Part shown: positions 35,560 through 48,277 of the stretch, piece after piece | Layout: every line of letters begins with the position of its first letter | Numbering within the stretch: the stretch's first letter is position 1 | From: Megascapheus bottae | Taxonomy: Eukaryota > Chordata > Mammalia > Rodentia > Geomyidae | Direction of reading: 5' to 3' | Length of the DNA: 64,000 bases | Assembly: GCA_024803745.1 (NCBI GenBank) | Contig: JANJXV010000024.1 | Coordinates: 8,278,106 to 8,342,105, forward strand | Made by a program: the position numbers and the translations under genes | The notes under the pieces: model-generated | What the model saw: only the letters and a program-made list of their open reading frames with translations | Told to the model about the DNA's origin: nothing | Databases searched by the model: none

Positions 35560-35860
35560 GGCTCCCGCCACAAAGATTCCACGGCCTGCCGAGCGTCTGG
35601 CGCGGATTGCCCTGGGCGGGGCTGAGAGGCAGGGGCAGGGGATCGCCGCCGCCGCCGCCGCCGCCGCCCTGCGAACCGGCCTCCAGTGGGCGTCTGGGGC
35701 TCCGCTGCAAGCCCTGCCATAGAAGGCAGAGGCGCAGCGCTCTCAGAACTGATTGCCAGTTCCCTGGGTCCCCAGTCCGCACCCAGGGGGGCCGGGGCAG
35801 CATCGGGGGTGCGTTCCGTGCTGGGTAGACCGTGCGGGGATCCGGCTGGCTGGCTGGCAG
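35560..35860. promoter_or_regulatory. Secondary GC/CpG-rich block with a (GCC)n repeat
   Basis: CpG density rises again here, 1.1-1.4 kb upstream of the CADPS2 ATG, after an AT-richer gap near 35340-35560. It holds a GCC repeat of about eight units at 35644-35668. It may be the shore of the main island, a distal alternative first exon, or the start of an upstream antisense transcript; sequence alone does not decide. Confidence 0.45.
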
Positions 35861-36655
35861 GCAATGGCGCACAGTGGAACTAATTCACCACCGATTTCCA
35901 TCACCAGCTCCCAAGCCCAAATAGCAGTTGTTACTCGAGGAGTCAGACACACAAGGGACAGGTTTTCCAGCTACATCTCATGACATTCTCCCCCCGATGG
36001 GGAGTCTTACTGATCTACTAATAAAAGGACCTCAACCAAGGGCTGGCTGCGAGAGGATGGTTTGGGTTAACAACAGAGAACTGGAAATCTTCAAAAGCGC
36101 AGGACTGGTTTACTTGGGGTCAGGTAAACAATAAATGGCAATCTTAACTCAGGCCTAGTACTAATGCATAGCCGCATTATACATGTGCTTATGTAGCCCT
36201 GTGCTTATGTAGCCCTTTGCCATGCGCAAAGCTCCGTGAAAACATGCTCCTACCATAGGCATCTATGTAACCTCCCAAGGCTGCTGGAGCTCATGGAATC
36301 GATAAGGAGCCACAGGTTACAGAGATAGCATGAACACATGCTCCAGAATAGCTTGCTGGAATAAGGACTCAACACTGGGCTTTAGTTCCAATTACTGACA
36401 ATCCTCTCCGTCGTTTGGCTTTATGATAAGTCAGCTTATAAAATATAGGATGTTTATTAAACTGCTGTAATAGCTAAAATGTGAATGAATTCTGAAGAAC
36501 TTAGGAGCATACTTCGTATAGAAAGTCAAAGGTATATTTCTTTCAGTTTCTGTTATTTATTAATTACCACCATGTAAAGCAATAGCTTCTTGTTTTCTTC
36601 CAATTAAAAATGCACAGAAATCAAGGATATCCACCCTTTGGAGTTTGGGGGTTTT
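35861..36655. other. Upstream flank of the CADPS2 CpG island
   Basis: CpG content falls to background by about 35900. No exon or repeat other than the 17-bp duplication. Confidence 0.4.
36186..36219. repeat. 17-bp direct repeat
   Basis: GTGCTTATGTAGCCCT is repeated back-to-back with one extra base. A local duplication. Confidence 0.9.
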
Positions 36656-36844
36656 TGTTTTTCTTTTTTGCCAGTTCTGGAGCTTGAACTCTGGTCCTGG
36701 GCACTGTCCTTGGGCTTTATCAATACTAGAACTCTACCAGTTAAGCCACAGCACCCCTTCCAGCTTTTTCTGTGCATGTGGTACCCAGGAATGGAACCCA
36801 GGGCTTTTTCAAGCACTTTACCTCTAGGCCTCAAGCCCAGCCCC
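36656..36844 (-). mobile_element. Type A SINE
   Basis: T-rich tail, TGCCAGTTCTGGAGCTTGAA, AGAACTCTACCAGTTAAGCC, GCATGTGGTACCCAGGAATG and TTTACCTCTAGGCCTCAAGC. The nearest SINE upstream of the CADPS2 promoter. Confidence 0.93.
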
Positions 36845-39126
36845 AACTTTTGGGGCTTTAAGTAGCATATAAAGGATTTTCTTCATGGAAATGAAAATAA
36901 TTTAATAAGCTTAACATATATATGACAGTAAAGAGAATGTTTAAATATTCTATTAATGGAAGATACATTGCTTAACAACTATCTTATGTTGAAGCTATGT
37001 TGATGTATCTAGAAAAACAAGATAATCACAGTCAAGAAGTTTACTGGCTAAGGAAGAACCAGAAAAAACCCAATTTATTAAAAAAGAAAACAAATATTGA
37101 GATCTTAATCCACTGATTGTTGCAATAATTATGGAGACAACGATAATGCAAATAAGATAACCATTGTTCAGGAAATAGTAAAGCAAGGCTTCCAGGATTA
37201 TTGATCTATGCCTGAAGAATGATCCATAGCTATTGGAGTGAGAGTACTTTGATTGAGGAACAGCATTTGCCAAGGCAGAAATGGTCTAACACATTCAGAA
37301 AACTAAATCAAATGGCCTTCCGGAAGTGAAGTATTCATATGAAGATGTAAGCAGTGAGACTGCAAAACAGACAAGTATGGAGCTTGTATGTCATGCTCAG
37401 AAATTTAAGCTATATCATTCAGAAGAGGGAACACACTTGAGCTTTAAGTAAAACATAGTATGATCTATAGCTGTTAAAGAGTCAGTTCAACTCAGAGCAA
37501 TCAGTGTAAGGATAGTGGAATTAGCCAGTGGCAGCATAACACGACAATATGCTAAGAAAAAAAAACACATTACACAGAGGCAGGGGGAGAAGGAGAATGA
37601 GGGAAATCTTGAAATTAAAATGGGACAGGAGGTGGAAAGCTTAAGAAATAGACAAAGAAATTAGTGGTCTGATCTGAGAGAAAGGTTCAAAGATAGAATA
37701 TGTTTTCCAGGAATAGGAGCCTGATTCATTATAGATGAAATATCAACTGCTAGAAGACACTAGAACTAGTTTCTTCAAATCCTTGAGGAGTTTAGCAACA
37801 TAGCAGAGAGATATCTTAAAAGTTGGAACTGCAAACCTGTTACTCAACTCTAAAAAATCATTGGTAGGCCTGGTGGGGAAGGGATATGATGAAATCAAGG
37901 CAACATTGGCTATGATGTGTTGTACTCATCAATTGTCATGCTGAATTGAAAATGTCATTGGAGCATTGTGTTAGTGGAAGTAGCAGATATGACTGGTAAA
38001 GCCCCAAATTACATGTTAAGATGCTAGCCAAAGATTGTTCTTAAACTGCTTTTTCCTTTCCTCTAATGATAGGATGGTTTGCAGAAAACATTATCTAATG
38101 AAATATAAACCTGTCCATTAAATGTATACCAACAATTTGAATTAAAATTTTCTTGTTCAAGGCTGAAATTCTATTTGACTTGAGCCATACCTCCAGCCTG
38201 AAAATTAAACTTTCAATTTTGTGTCTATATCAATGTTCTTTCCAAATGTCTACCTTACATATTAGCTTTCTGGGCTATTATGACTTTAGTTGATGTTCTA
38301 CAATATTACTAAAAGTTGTTATTAGTTTGTGTCATTTAATAAATATATGCAATATACTTGAATTTATTCAATGATTTATCTATGCTTTTGTAAAGATGAG
38401 CATAAAACAAGTAGTAGCTATTCCTTTTTAATGAAACACTTCTAATGTTAAGGAAAGATGGATGTACTTTGGCAATAATATGTAAGCAAACTTGAATACT
38501 TACAGGTGGACTATTTTATTCCCAAGGATTGATTTGTGCATTTATCTTGGAAGTATTAACTCTTTGAAGTTATTCTTTTTTTTACATAAATATCCACTGC
38601 TAGCTAAGAACTACTTTGAAAAATTAGAATGGCAAAGCCACTGAAAAAATAGGAGGACTAAACAACCACAAAATAAACAATAATGGAATTATGCATTGTG
38701 ATGTTAGAGAAACATCTGAAATATTTCTTAAATTATTTGTGAGTGACTAATCTACTACCTTTTGGAATATAGTAAAGTTATTTTACAACATTGAGAAGAA
38801 TATTTATCATGTTGAAGAGAATGAACTGTTTTGCAATATTTATATGAGAGAACTGTCAACTATATATTTACAGAAGTAAGAAACTCTAAGATGAATGTTT
38901 GAATCCTAGGAAGCAATAACCAAAAGCTTCACTGGCCTCTTTTTACTTCTGTTCATTTCTTTCTCTTTTTTCTACTCAGTAAGAACCTGAATCCTAGCAG
39001 AAACAACATTTTATAGCTAATGGATGAAAATATATGCAGGTGATAAGCACAAGTTGACTGGTAAATTAAGAATGATCCACCATACATTCAAAAGGCTATG
39101 GCAAAGATTAAGATAATATAATTAAC
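36845..39126. other. Intergenic AT-rich sequence; SINE scrap at 38155-38200
   Basis: CTTGTTCAAGGCTGAAATTC...GACTTGAGCCATACC at 38153-38195 looks like a piece of a reverse-orientation SINE arm. The rest is unassigned. Confidence 0.35.
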
Positions 39127-39300
39127 TAACCAGGAGGTGAAGAGTGTAGAATTACAGTTCAAGGTCAGCTCAAGCATGAGAGATCACCACAATCTACCGC
39201 CATTAAAGGCTAGATACAAGAGCACATGCCTGTCATCTTAAGTGATGAGGAAAGCACAAATAGAAAATGACAGTCCAGGCCAGACTGAGCATAAAACAAT
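39127..39300 (+). mobile_element. Old SINE remnant (B1-like)
   Basis: CCAGGAGGTGAAGAG, ACAGTTCAAGGTCAGCTCA and ACATGCCTGTCATCTTAAG, CAGTCCAGGCCAGACTGAGC suggest one or two degraded B1-like units directly upstream of the next SINE. Confidence 0.45.
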
Positions 39301-39317
39301 ACTTAAAAAGATAGCCA

Positions 39318-39530
39318 ATGCTAAGCTGAACACCTATAATCCCAGCTACACTGGAGGCTGGAATCTGGATTACAGTTCCACAGTAGCCAGGGTAGGAAAG
39401 TCTTGAGGTGCTTATCTCCAGTTAACCAGCAAAAGCTGGAAGTATAACTGTGAATCAAGTGGTAGAACACTAGTCTGAGTGAAAAACCTAAGGTACGGTG
39501 CACAGGCATTGAATGCAAGCCTCAGTATCA
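39318..39530 (+). mobile_element. Type B SINE
   Basis: CACCTATAATCCCAGCTACA, GGATTACAGTTCC, ATCTCCAGTTAACCAGC, TCAAGTGGTAGAACACTAG and TTGAATGCAAGCCTCAGTA. Confidence 0.85.
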
Positions 39531-39565
39531 TATAAGCACTAAGAACTTTAAAATTTCATGATCAT

Positions 39566-39823
39566 TTTTTTTGTGGGTCATGTGGCTTGAACTCGGCCTA
39601 GGCACTGCCCCTAAGCTTTTCAGCTCAAGGCTACCTGGGTGTTGTCCCTGATCTCTACAACTCAAAACTACCCTTGAGCCAAGCCCCCACTTCTCGTTTT
39701 CTAGACATTAATTGGAGATAAGAGTATAGGTTCCTTTTGTGCCCAGGCTGGTTTTGAACCTTAATCCTCAGATCTCAGCCTCCTGTGTAGCTGGGATTAC
39801 AGGCGTGAGCCACCATGCCAGCT
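39566..39823 (-). mobile_element. Type B SINE with duplicated right-arm segment
   Basis: In plus-strand reading, CACTGCCCCTAAGCTTTTCAG + CTCAAGGCTAC is followed by a second GTTGTCCCTGATCTCTACAA + CTCAAAACTAC before the usual linker. Left arm is well preserved (CAGGCGTGAGCCACCATG). The copy at 53106 has the same duplication. Confidence 0.85.
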
Positions 39824-40779
39824 TCATAATTATTTTAGAAAGCAAAGCTACCAACTAATGTCTGACATGGAAAAAAAAAAGAAGCTACCAACTTCCTGCT
39901 CCTATTAAATTTGTACATATTCACTATTGATTGATGTTTTTTGACATTGATATGAGAAATTTGAAAGAATAACCAAATATAAGTTGGATTATGAAATTCA
40001 AGAGGGGGAAAAGTGGTAGAAACATTGTAATCGATCATATCAAAGTGTCATGAGGAAAATCTTCCCTTTATGTATGTGTATATGATTATTTTTCCAAAAG
40101 GTATGTATTTAGCCTATGTGAGTTCTGAAGGTTTACAGAACCATAAACCATGAGATATTTTTGTGGCACAAGAGAAAACTGACGAATTTTTATTATAAAT
40201 AGATAAAGCAGTAACTATTTTTCCCTACAGTTTTCATAGATGATTTTATACTTCCATGGGTGTTGCCATACGCATTTTCTGCCAGTCAATAACATGTTAT
40301 CAAGTGCCCGTTTTGTACTATGCACTCTACTAGGGTGCTGTAAGAAGAGAATTGCATGAATTTCATTGATTGGCTAGGAATTCAACCAATATCTCGATGA
40401 GAACTCTGCTGTTAAAAACATAAAAGGCAATATTTCAACAAAAACAATCTCAAAAGAGGAACCTAGAATTTACTGGAGAGAAAACTGTACGAAAAATTAC
40501 ATCAAGTGGGAAAAGTAAAGATTTATCTTTATTAACTATAAACTCTATCCTTTAACAGTTACTATAAAACTTTTTTCACAGGATCTACTTTCATACTGGA
40601 AAGATATTAACGATCATGAAAGCTTTTGCTTATGTGGATTGCAGGATTGCATCTATCGATCTTTCTTGTGTTGGAGTTTTGAGACAAGACTGGGAAGAAG
40701 GCTCATGAGACCCTATCTGAGAAAAGTTTTAAAAATCTGAAAAAAACAGATATGGAGACAAGGATAAAGTAGAGTCAGC

Positions 40780-40781
<2 letters not shown>

Positions 40782-40823
<42 letters not shown>
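40782..40823. repeat. (CA)21 microsatellite
   Basis: Uninterrupted dinucleotide run. Confidence 0.97.
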
Positions 40824-40825
<2 letters not shown>

Positions 40826-41644
40826 AATTCATTATTGTATTTTGCACTTTGAAGGGATCTTTTATGTACTGATGTATTTGATATATTGTTATGTACTGGT
40901 CATTTAGAGAATACTGGATCACTGAATTATAGATCTTCAAATGTCCTTATTATGCTATATCAGAAATGTGACATTTATCAATAACCACCAACCTCAAAAG
41001 AAAAGTCTTTAGCATTGACAGCAATCAAGCCCACGGTGGCAGATGCAAATTTTACAAAACTATAATTTTCTCTTGAAAACTTGAATTTTACTGCTGGCAA
41101 CAGTACTGTCAATTGTTTTCACTAAGATGACAGGTTTGCTTTGTTCGCTTTTGAGAAAATGTCTCCTAAATATTTCCAGGCCTAGATAATTATAATTTTT
41201 CTGTCAGTTTTTCTCCCAAGTGAAAACGGGGTTCCATGAAGCTACACCCAGTTCAGCTTGTAGCTCAAACAGAGGTGCTTTACGTAATATTTCTACTTTG
41301 GCTCTCAGGGCAAATATACCCAATGGATGAGATTTAACAAAAGTAACAGCCTCTACTGCTTAACCAAGGTGTCTCATTCCCAAGAGACCAGATGCTTGTA
41401 TTCCCCTGTGGGTGTGAAGAGGAAGGGATCGTAGGGTTGCTTGTATATCCAGTCCATACCTTGACTCATGTGGAGACGCCTCACAGCACTGTTCTGCAGC
41501 ATCAATGCAAGTCCAACACATGAAAAGAAAGACAGTTTAGGATTCTCATGAAGATAGTTTAGAAGTAAACAGTAAGAGTTTAATATTGTATACATTTATA
41601 TTGTATATATATTGTATTTGTTTGTTTGTTTACTTATTGATTGT
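40824..41644. other. Intergenic sequence, nothing recognised
   Basis: AT-rich with no assignable element. Confidence 0.35.
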
Positions 41645-41892
41645 GAGGCTTGAAGTAAGGGCTTGGATGTTGTCCTCGAGCCTCTTTGTGCCACTTTGAG
41701 TTGGGTTTTGGGTTTGTTTTTTTTTTAGTTTTTGAGTGGTTTATTAGAGATAAGAGTCTCATGGGGTATGTGTTGGGCTGGAGGGGAATGGGGCGACTTT
41801 TCTGCCAAGGTTGGCTTCAAAGCTTCAAATCACGATCTTCAAATCTTAGCCTCCTCAGTAGGATTACAGGCTTGAGCCACTGGCACCCAGTT
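41645..41892 (-). mobile_element. Type B SINE, diverged
   Basis: Right arm GAGGCTTGAAGTAAGGGC, linker TTTATTAGAGATAAGAGTCT, left arm CTTAGCCTCCTCAGTAGGA and CAGGCTTGAGCCACTGGCAC. A small G-rich insertion lies in the middle. Confidence 0.85.
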
Positions 41893-41896
41893 CATA

Positions 41897-42020
41897 GTGT
41901 GTGTGTGTGTATGTGTGTGTGTGTGTGTGTGTGTACATACACATATGTATATACATATATATGTATTTAAATATTATATATAAGGTATATGTACTCTCTC
42001 TATATATATATATATTCAAT
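41897..42020. repeat. (GT)n followed by TA-rich microsatellite
   Basis: GT units to 41934, then TACATA/TATATA to about 42015. It abuts the 5' end of the reverse-oriented SINE. Confidence 0.93.
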
Positions 42021-42244
42021 ATTGTGAACTACCATGAAAAAAAAAATCTCTGTGTCTTTAACTATATAATTGAACAAGAAGTACGTTGGTACATTGGTAA
42101 GCAAATACTTACCTTAAGTGTTAACTCTGCCTGTTTAAAGACCAAGTGAAGTATTACACCCCAGGTAATTCTATTATACTTAAAGATGTAGATTCTATTT
42201 TCTTTTATAGCTAAGGGGATCAGGTATCTGACCTTTTGTGAATT

Positions 42245-42453
42245 ATTTTTTGCCAGTCCTGGGGCTTTGTACTCAGCATCTGAGCACTCACTGAGCACTC
42301 ACTGTCTTTGGGCTTTCTCAAGGCTAGTGCTCTACCACTTGAGCCACAGAACCAGTTCTGGCTTTTTCTATATATGTGGAATCAAGGAGTTGAACCAGGT
42401 TCTTCGTGCATGCTAGGCAAGCACTCTACCACTAGGCCAAACTCCTGGCCCCC
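42245..42453 (-). mobile_element. Type A SINE with near-perfect TSD
   Basis: TGCCAGTCCTGGGGCTTTG, GGCTAGTGCTCTACCACTTG, ATATGTGGAATCAAGGAG and CTCTACCACTAGGCCAAAC. Flanks CTTTTGTGAATT (42233-42244) and CTTTGTGAATT (42454-42464). An internal GAGCACTCACT duplication lies at 42282-42302. Confidence 0.95.
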
Positions 42454-42544
42454 CTTTGTGAATTTTTATGCAAACTCCCCTTCAAAAGAAAAGTATATTG
42501 TAATATAATAGTTCTATAATATTAATAAAGTAACCTTTTGAGTC

Positions 42545-42635
42545 AGCATTTTGCTGAGTAGCTCAAACTGACTTCTAACTTATAACCTGCTTCCTGAGTC
42601 TTGAGATTTCACGTGTTTACTATCATGTCCAGCAC
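42545..42635 (-). mobile_element. B1-like SINE fragment, old
   Basis: GAGTAGCTCAAACTGACTTC, CTGCTTCCTGAGTCTTGAG and TCATGTCCAGCAC follow the complement of a B1/7SL-derived monomer. Confidence 0.6.
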
Positions 42636-42978
42636 AAAATTAATTTTTATAAAAAGACATGTAATAGCCTATAAGCTTCTATTTAACATCTAATGATTAA
42701 TGAGTTGGACCTTAATTTAAGCATTATGCTATCATAAATCTGAACGTTCCCTGAATTTCCTATCAAGCTAAAAACTGTCCATTTCTGAGATGTGAACATA
42801 AAATACGCATATGGTTTAATTATAATTTTCAACTTAACATCATTTTTCCATTAATATGAGCATTAATAGAAATGTCTTAGTTTTACTAAAGCAATTACAA
42901 ATTTATATTTGATAAATATTCTAAATTTTGAGTTTAGCTTATATTATATTATTTCTAATAAAAACATTGCCAAACTCT

Positions 42979-43178
42979 CGGGCTGGAAGTTTGGCCTAGT
43001 GGTAGAGTGCTTGCCTAATATGCACAAAGACTGGGGTTCAATTCCTCGGTACTACATACACAGGAAAAAAAATGGAAGTGGTGCTGTGGCTCAAGTGATA
43101 GAGCTCTTGCCTTGAGAATGTCCAAGGACAGTGCTCAGGCCCTGAGTTCAAGGCCCAGAAGTGACAAACAACAACAAC
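42979..43178 (+). mobile_element. Type A SINE with perfect 17-bp TSD
   Basis: TTTGGCCTAGTGGTAGAGTG, GGGGTTCAATTCCTCGG, GTGGCTCAAGTGATAGAGC and TTCAAGGCCCAGAAGTGAC with an AAC-repeat tail. AAAACATTGCCAAACTC is at 42961-42977 and 43179-43195. Confidence 0.96.
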
Positions 43179-43195
43179 AAAACATTGCCAAACTC

Positions 43196-44754
43196 CTAGT
43201 ATGTAGTGGAAGCTTGAGGATGAAGCCCAAATTACACACATATATTTGTATGTATAGTTGCGAGAGTATACCTATGATACATATGCTATATTGTATAATT
43301 TGGTAACCACCATTATATTTTGACCATCCTAAGTAATATAAAATTAAATCCATAGCACTATTTTATATAATTTAGTTGTCAAGGGAAATGACTCAATATC
43401 AAACAGAAGTGTGTAGGTGTGTATGTATGTATGTGTGTAGCTTCTGAGAATGTTATGTGTATGTATCTGTGTATGTGAGATAGCTTCTGTATGTAAAAAT
43501 TACTTTCTACCACAAGGTGGATTGTTTATCTTTTGTCTTCCATTTTTCACTCATCAAAAGCATAATCAGAAAGAAATGCATATTATAATAAAGAGAATAC
43601 AATCTAAAATTACACAGGCACTCCCCGGAGTACAAAAATGTCTAACTTGTGGGCCAAATGAATGACACTCTATTTTTCTAAGGAGAAGATCCAAAATTTT
43701 TACCACAGACAGCAAGATACTAAAATTCTACAAGCCACTCTATCTGTGTTTTGATTAACATTTACATATCCTGTGCCTTTATTCCATGTTTGATAACAAA
43801 AGGAAAGTCACAATTAAAGGATATGGGATATACTTAAGGAAGTACATTTTTATGTCACTGAGGATTTATATTCACCAATTTTCCTGCTATCTCCTTAAAC
43901 TGGAATTGTGCTCTATATTAAAATATTGTAAGAATTGTTAAGAAGTATTTGTTTTAAAATATCTTTCTAAAATAAATGTGTAATAAAATATATGAGTGAT
44001 AGTTGGGAACATAAATCACTTATGAAACGAATTAAATGCTAGATATGCATACAAGTCTTCACTACTATTCCAGAGTTTCAGACGAAAATTAACTGGCCAG
44101 TTTCTCAAATTTGGGAGTATGACTCAGATCAAGTAAAGTTACTTCTACGTTTTTGTAATTCTCTAGTTTTATACATCTGTTTACATAGGGACATTCAGTT
44201 TCTTCTTAGAATAGACAGCATTCTAGGACAAGTGTTTGAAAATTCTTATGTTCCTTCTAAGTAGAATTCCTAATTTTGAAAAGAATAAAGAAGACTGTGC
44301 CTTTGCTTATCATAGCACAACGATCACACACATCTGGGTATGTAGTTAATGCTGAATTTTCTCCACTAGTCACTTTTTATTTAATTGAAAAGTGTTTTAA
44401 CTCCCAAACTCAAGTGCTTTTCTCTGACTCCAGATTTTACAAATATAGAAATATCCATGAGATGGTGCTGTATCTTTAATTTAATTTGGTCAAAAACATA
44501 TCTACTACATTTGTGGTTAAAAAGACAGAGCTAAAGTTTCACCTTTAATAAAGTTTTATGCTATACAAATGATAATGGATATATCATAAAAATGTAATTT
44601 AGTTTTCACATATCATGTAGTTGTTGAGGTGTCTTTATTCCAGATCGAATTGCCAACTATAGATTTAAAAAAATAATTGGAGTTCTCCTTCCAACCACAC
44701 TACATACAAATGCCTGTATCATTTGTCTAATATAATATTAATTTCTACCAACAT
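43196..44754. other. Intergenic AT-rich sequence
   Basis: GTGTATGTATG-type runs lie near 43410-43475. Nothing else could be assigned. Confidence 0.35.
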
Positions 44755-44850
44755 CACTAGTAGTCTTTAAAAGTCCTTTGATATATCTGATTTGACTGGA
44801 AATTAGAAATGACCTCAAATGCAAACATTTGTTTTTAAATGTAAATGAAT
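44755..44850 (+). repeat. Unnamed dispersed repeat, copy 1
   Basis: AGTAGTCTTTAAAAGTCCTTTGA, GGAAATTAGAAATGACCTC and TGCAAACATTTGTTTTTAAATG parallel 51485-51578 in order and spacing. Clearly related but diverged; family not recognised. Confidence 0.65.
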
Positions 44851-45052
44851 TGTGAAGGAAATAATTTTATACTCAATGAGGGAAAGATAATTTAAATATA
44901 CCACCAATTTCTGATACAGGGGGGATTCTGTATGGAAAACAAACATTTCATTTCTCATTTAATTGTTAAAAATAAACTGATTTTGTAAGAAAGAATTCTT
45001 CAAACAAGTGAAATGGCTCTTTATTTTTATCATAAATAATTTTTATTTATTT

Positions 45053-45240
45053 ATCTTTTGCCAGATCTGGGGCTCGATCTTGGCCTGACATTTTCCTAGG
45101 GCTCTCTCAAGGCTAGCACTCTACCACTTGAGCCACAACACCACTTCCAGTTTTTTCTGTGTATGTGATATCAAGGAATTGAACCCGGGGCTTTGTGCAT
45201 GCTAAGCAAGCACTCTACCACTAGGCAACACTCCCAGCCC
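45053..45240 (-). mobile_element. Type A SINE with TSD
   Basis: TTTTGCCAGATCTGGGGCTC, GGCTAGCACTCTACCACTTG, GTATGTGATATCAAGGAATT and CACTCTACCACTAGGC. Flanked by CATAAATAATTTTTAT (45031) and CATAAATAATTTTAT (45244). Confidence 0.95.
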
Positions 45241-45258
45241 TACCATAAATAATTTTAT

Positions 45259-46240
45259 GTCAAGGGAATGAAAAGCTTTTATTTGGTTTTTAATTGTGGT
45301 AGAAATACCAAGGTGGCTGAGAAAGCATATTAGCATTTCATTGGAAGACTAGGGAAAAGAAAACCTTGGACTCATGAAGGTAAAAGAACCTGGCAGAACC
45401 AAATCCCCACCATGGAAATACACAAATATCTCAAATGGGAAACTCACTGCTATGATTGGAAGAACATTTAGTTTCCTCAATTTTCTTTCCTTTCAGTTGT
45501 TCTGCATTTTCTCGGCCTTTGAACCATGAACGCTGAATACCACCACCAATACATCTCTCAACACCAAACATTACCATCATTTTTCAGATGCCTTTGAATA
45601 ACCTTAGTAGCTTTGTATTTCAAAGTAGCAGAAATTAACAAATAGGTATTATTAAAAGGCTAAATATGTCAATCAGCTTTTTTCTGCCAGCAGGATATGC
45701 TAGTCTTTTTAAAAATGATCCAGTCTCAACCTCCTATGAAGCTAGGATGACATGCATATGTCTCTACATGTAGCTATTAGTTGAGAAGAGATCCCAGACT
45801 TTCCTGTTAGGAAAAATCCTGATAGGTAGAATTACTACTTTAGCTGGATTCATCAGTATTTATTGTCAGATAATATCTTTTAATTTATTTTTGTACTTTG
45901 TTAAATCAATTCCAAGAGTAAATTATGTGTTCACTTTGTCTGCTTGACTTTATATTATTAAGTACCTTGTTGTCATGAGAATGCACCTTTATTAAGTGAC
46001 AAAAATGATAAATAATTCTAATAAATATTGGATTCCAGATTTGTGAAGGCATTTTTACCTTCTCAGAAATTCGTCCAGAATATAGCATTTTTATTTCTTT
46101 CCTACCATATATTGTATCTTACATAATCTGCAACAGAAGTTTAAATAATACTTGGGTTAATATAAACTAAATCCCCATGGAAAAGTTAAAAGTATTCAAT
46201 TTGAAACAAAAAATTAAAATAAAAAACCTAACAAATCAAA
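45259..46240. other. Intergenic AT-rich sequence, nothing firm
   Basis: ATCCAGTCTCAACCTCCTATG then AAGCTAGGATGACATGC at 45717-45755 may be a scrap of a reverse B1-like arm. The rest is unassigned. Confidence 0.35.
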
Positions 46241-46330
46241 GGACTGGATCTATAACTCATATACAGAACATTTCCTTAGCATACTTAAGGCCGTGAGTCT
46301 GACCTTCACTGGGTGATACCAAAACAAAAC
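46241..46330 (+). mobile_element. Monomeric ID-like SINE, old
   Basis: GGACTGGATCTATAACTCAT, CATTTCCTTAGCATACTTAA and GCCGTGAGTCTGACCTTCAC correspond to A-box, anticodon-side and B-box parts of an ID unit, then AAAAC repeats. Confidence 0.6.
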
Positions 46331-47409
46331 AAGAAATGAAAAATAATTTCTATAACAATGTTGTGCTTTTATGCAGTGGGGAGAAATAGCTTTATGATGT
46401 ATAAATTGTATCTTATCAACATTGAGGTGACTAAGGTAAACATTATTTACCAGCTGTGTTTGTACTTCCATTTTCAAAAAGTAGACCAGCAGGATCTGCT
46501 GAAATAAATAATACTTCGCCAGGTGCTTTGGAGTAGATCAAAAAGAAGATAAATGCCTCTATTTAGAAAGGCACTATAGGAAATCTGATATCAGTCAAGA
46601 GACCATGAAGAATGTAAAAAGCGAAAGCTACAGACTGGGGTGGGGAGTGGGATTACAGTTTAATTGAACAAATAGATATTTATTTAAAATTTTACTTGGA
46701 GCCAGGTACTATCACTATCATAAGTGAAGGGAATGAACAAAATAGAATTTTCCTTTCATGAAACAAAGTTTGGGAGCCAAAATAGGTATTAATACAAAAC
46801 ATAATTTAATAAAGATGTTCTGAAATGTTAAAAGTTAAGATTTCTGGGTGCAGTGAGGTTATGTACTGTGATCTACACTGGCAGCATTAAAAGTGGCATT
46901 TTAAAACATCTTAAGGAAAAAATAAATTTAAAAAATCTTAAAGAGTAAGTTTCACAGTATATCTGGGATTTGCTAAAAAAAATATGGAGGGTAGGGTATG
47001 GAGGGTGATGATTTGGTTGAAATAAGAAGATTCCATTTTTTTCTTAAAGAATATGGCTCATAATTTCAGAGATAAAATTATACATTTATATATAATACAG
47101 ACACCCCTCCCCCTCACACACACCACAGCTTTAGGCAGAGACAGGACATTTGAAGGCCAGAGGGCAAATAGAAGATTTCTGAAAGAGATCCAGAGTGGCT
47201 AGAAGACATTGCAGGAGCTTTGGGACCAGACAGAAAGCTTTGTTCTTTATCTTTATTTTTAGAGAAAATAGTGATAGGCATCAGAATTATTTTCATATTT
47301 TTAATAATAAAATCACTGAGGGTGTAATGTGGAGATTAGAAGAAGGCAAGAATAGCTGAAGATAAAGGGAAATGTGGAAAACAGAATTACTTAAAAGCAA
47401 GAGATTATA
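46331..47409. other. Intergenic AT-rich sequence, nothing recognised
   Basis: No assignable element; G-rich GGAGGGTAGGGTATGGAGGG near 46986. Confidence 0.35.
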
Positions 47410-47590
47410 TGGGCTAGGAGCATAGCCTAGTGGTAGAGTGCTTGCAAAGTTCTAGGTTCAATTCCACAATACCACATACTCAGAAAAAGCCAGAAGTGGT
47501 GTTGTGACTCAAGTGGCAGAGCACTAGCCTTGAGCAGGGACAGTGCCCAGTCACTGAGTTCAAGCCCCAGGACTGGCAAAAAAAACCCAA
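47410..47590 (+). mobile_element. Type A SINE, slightly shortened
   Basis: GCATAGCCTAGTGGTAGAGTG, TCTAGGTTCAATTCCACAAT, GTGACTCAAGTGGCAGAGC and TTCAAGCCCCAGGACTGGC. About ten bases are missing after TGCTTGC. Flanks AAGCAAGAGATTATAT and AAGCAAGAGTATATA look like a worn TSD. Confidence 0.92.
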
Positions 47591-47807
47591 AAAACCAGAA
47601 GCAAGAGTATATAAATAAAAATGAAATGCCTTCATAAAATTCACAAATTCGTATTAGACAAAAACTGAGGGGAGGGATAATGTTAAGACTGTCATTTAAG
47701 TTGGTACAATTTTGAGCTTAAGAAATGATTTACATAAAAATTGTTTACCAAAATAGCACTTTAGTCTTTAGTCATGGTGTCTTCTTTATATCACACAACT
47801 TTCTTCT

Positions 47808-48012
47808 TTGTTGTTTTTTTTTTGTTTGATTGTTTGTTTGCTAGTCCTGGGCTTGAGCTCAGGGCCTGAGCACTGTCCTTGGACTTTCTCAAGGCGAGCT
47901 CTACCACTTGAGCCTCAGCACCACTTCTGGCTTTTTCTAGGTGTGTGGTACCGCGGATTCAAAGCTGGGTCTTTGTGCAAGCACTCTACCACTAGGGCAA
48001 ATTCCTGGCCCT
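47808..48012 (-). mobile_element. Type A SINE
   Basis: T/GTTT tail, GCTAGTCCTGGGCTTGAGC, CTCTACCACTTGAGCCTCAG, GTGTGGTACCGCGGATTC and CTCTACCACTAGGGCAAAT. Confidence 0.94.
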
Positions 48013-48277
48013 CTTTTAAAATAGTTAAATGCTGAACATGTTGCTAAATTCTTCCTATTATATTTGGTTTGCTTTGTATTCTGAGGATCATAAACTAGGT
48101 AAGATTTCAAGAGTAGGGAAAAACTAGTTTTAATAGACTAGATCTTGATAAGAAATCCAGGATATGAATTATATTTCTATTCTGCCTGTTCAATCTGTGA
48201 TTATTTATTGTACAGATTCTCCAGCCAGTACAACAGCTTTATTCGTGAGACAATAGGTTGGAAATGAACTTTACAGT

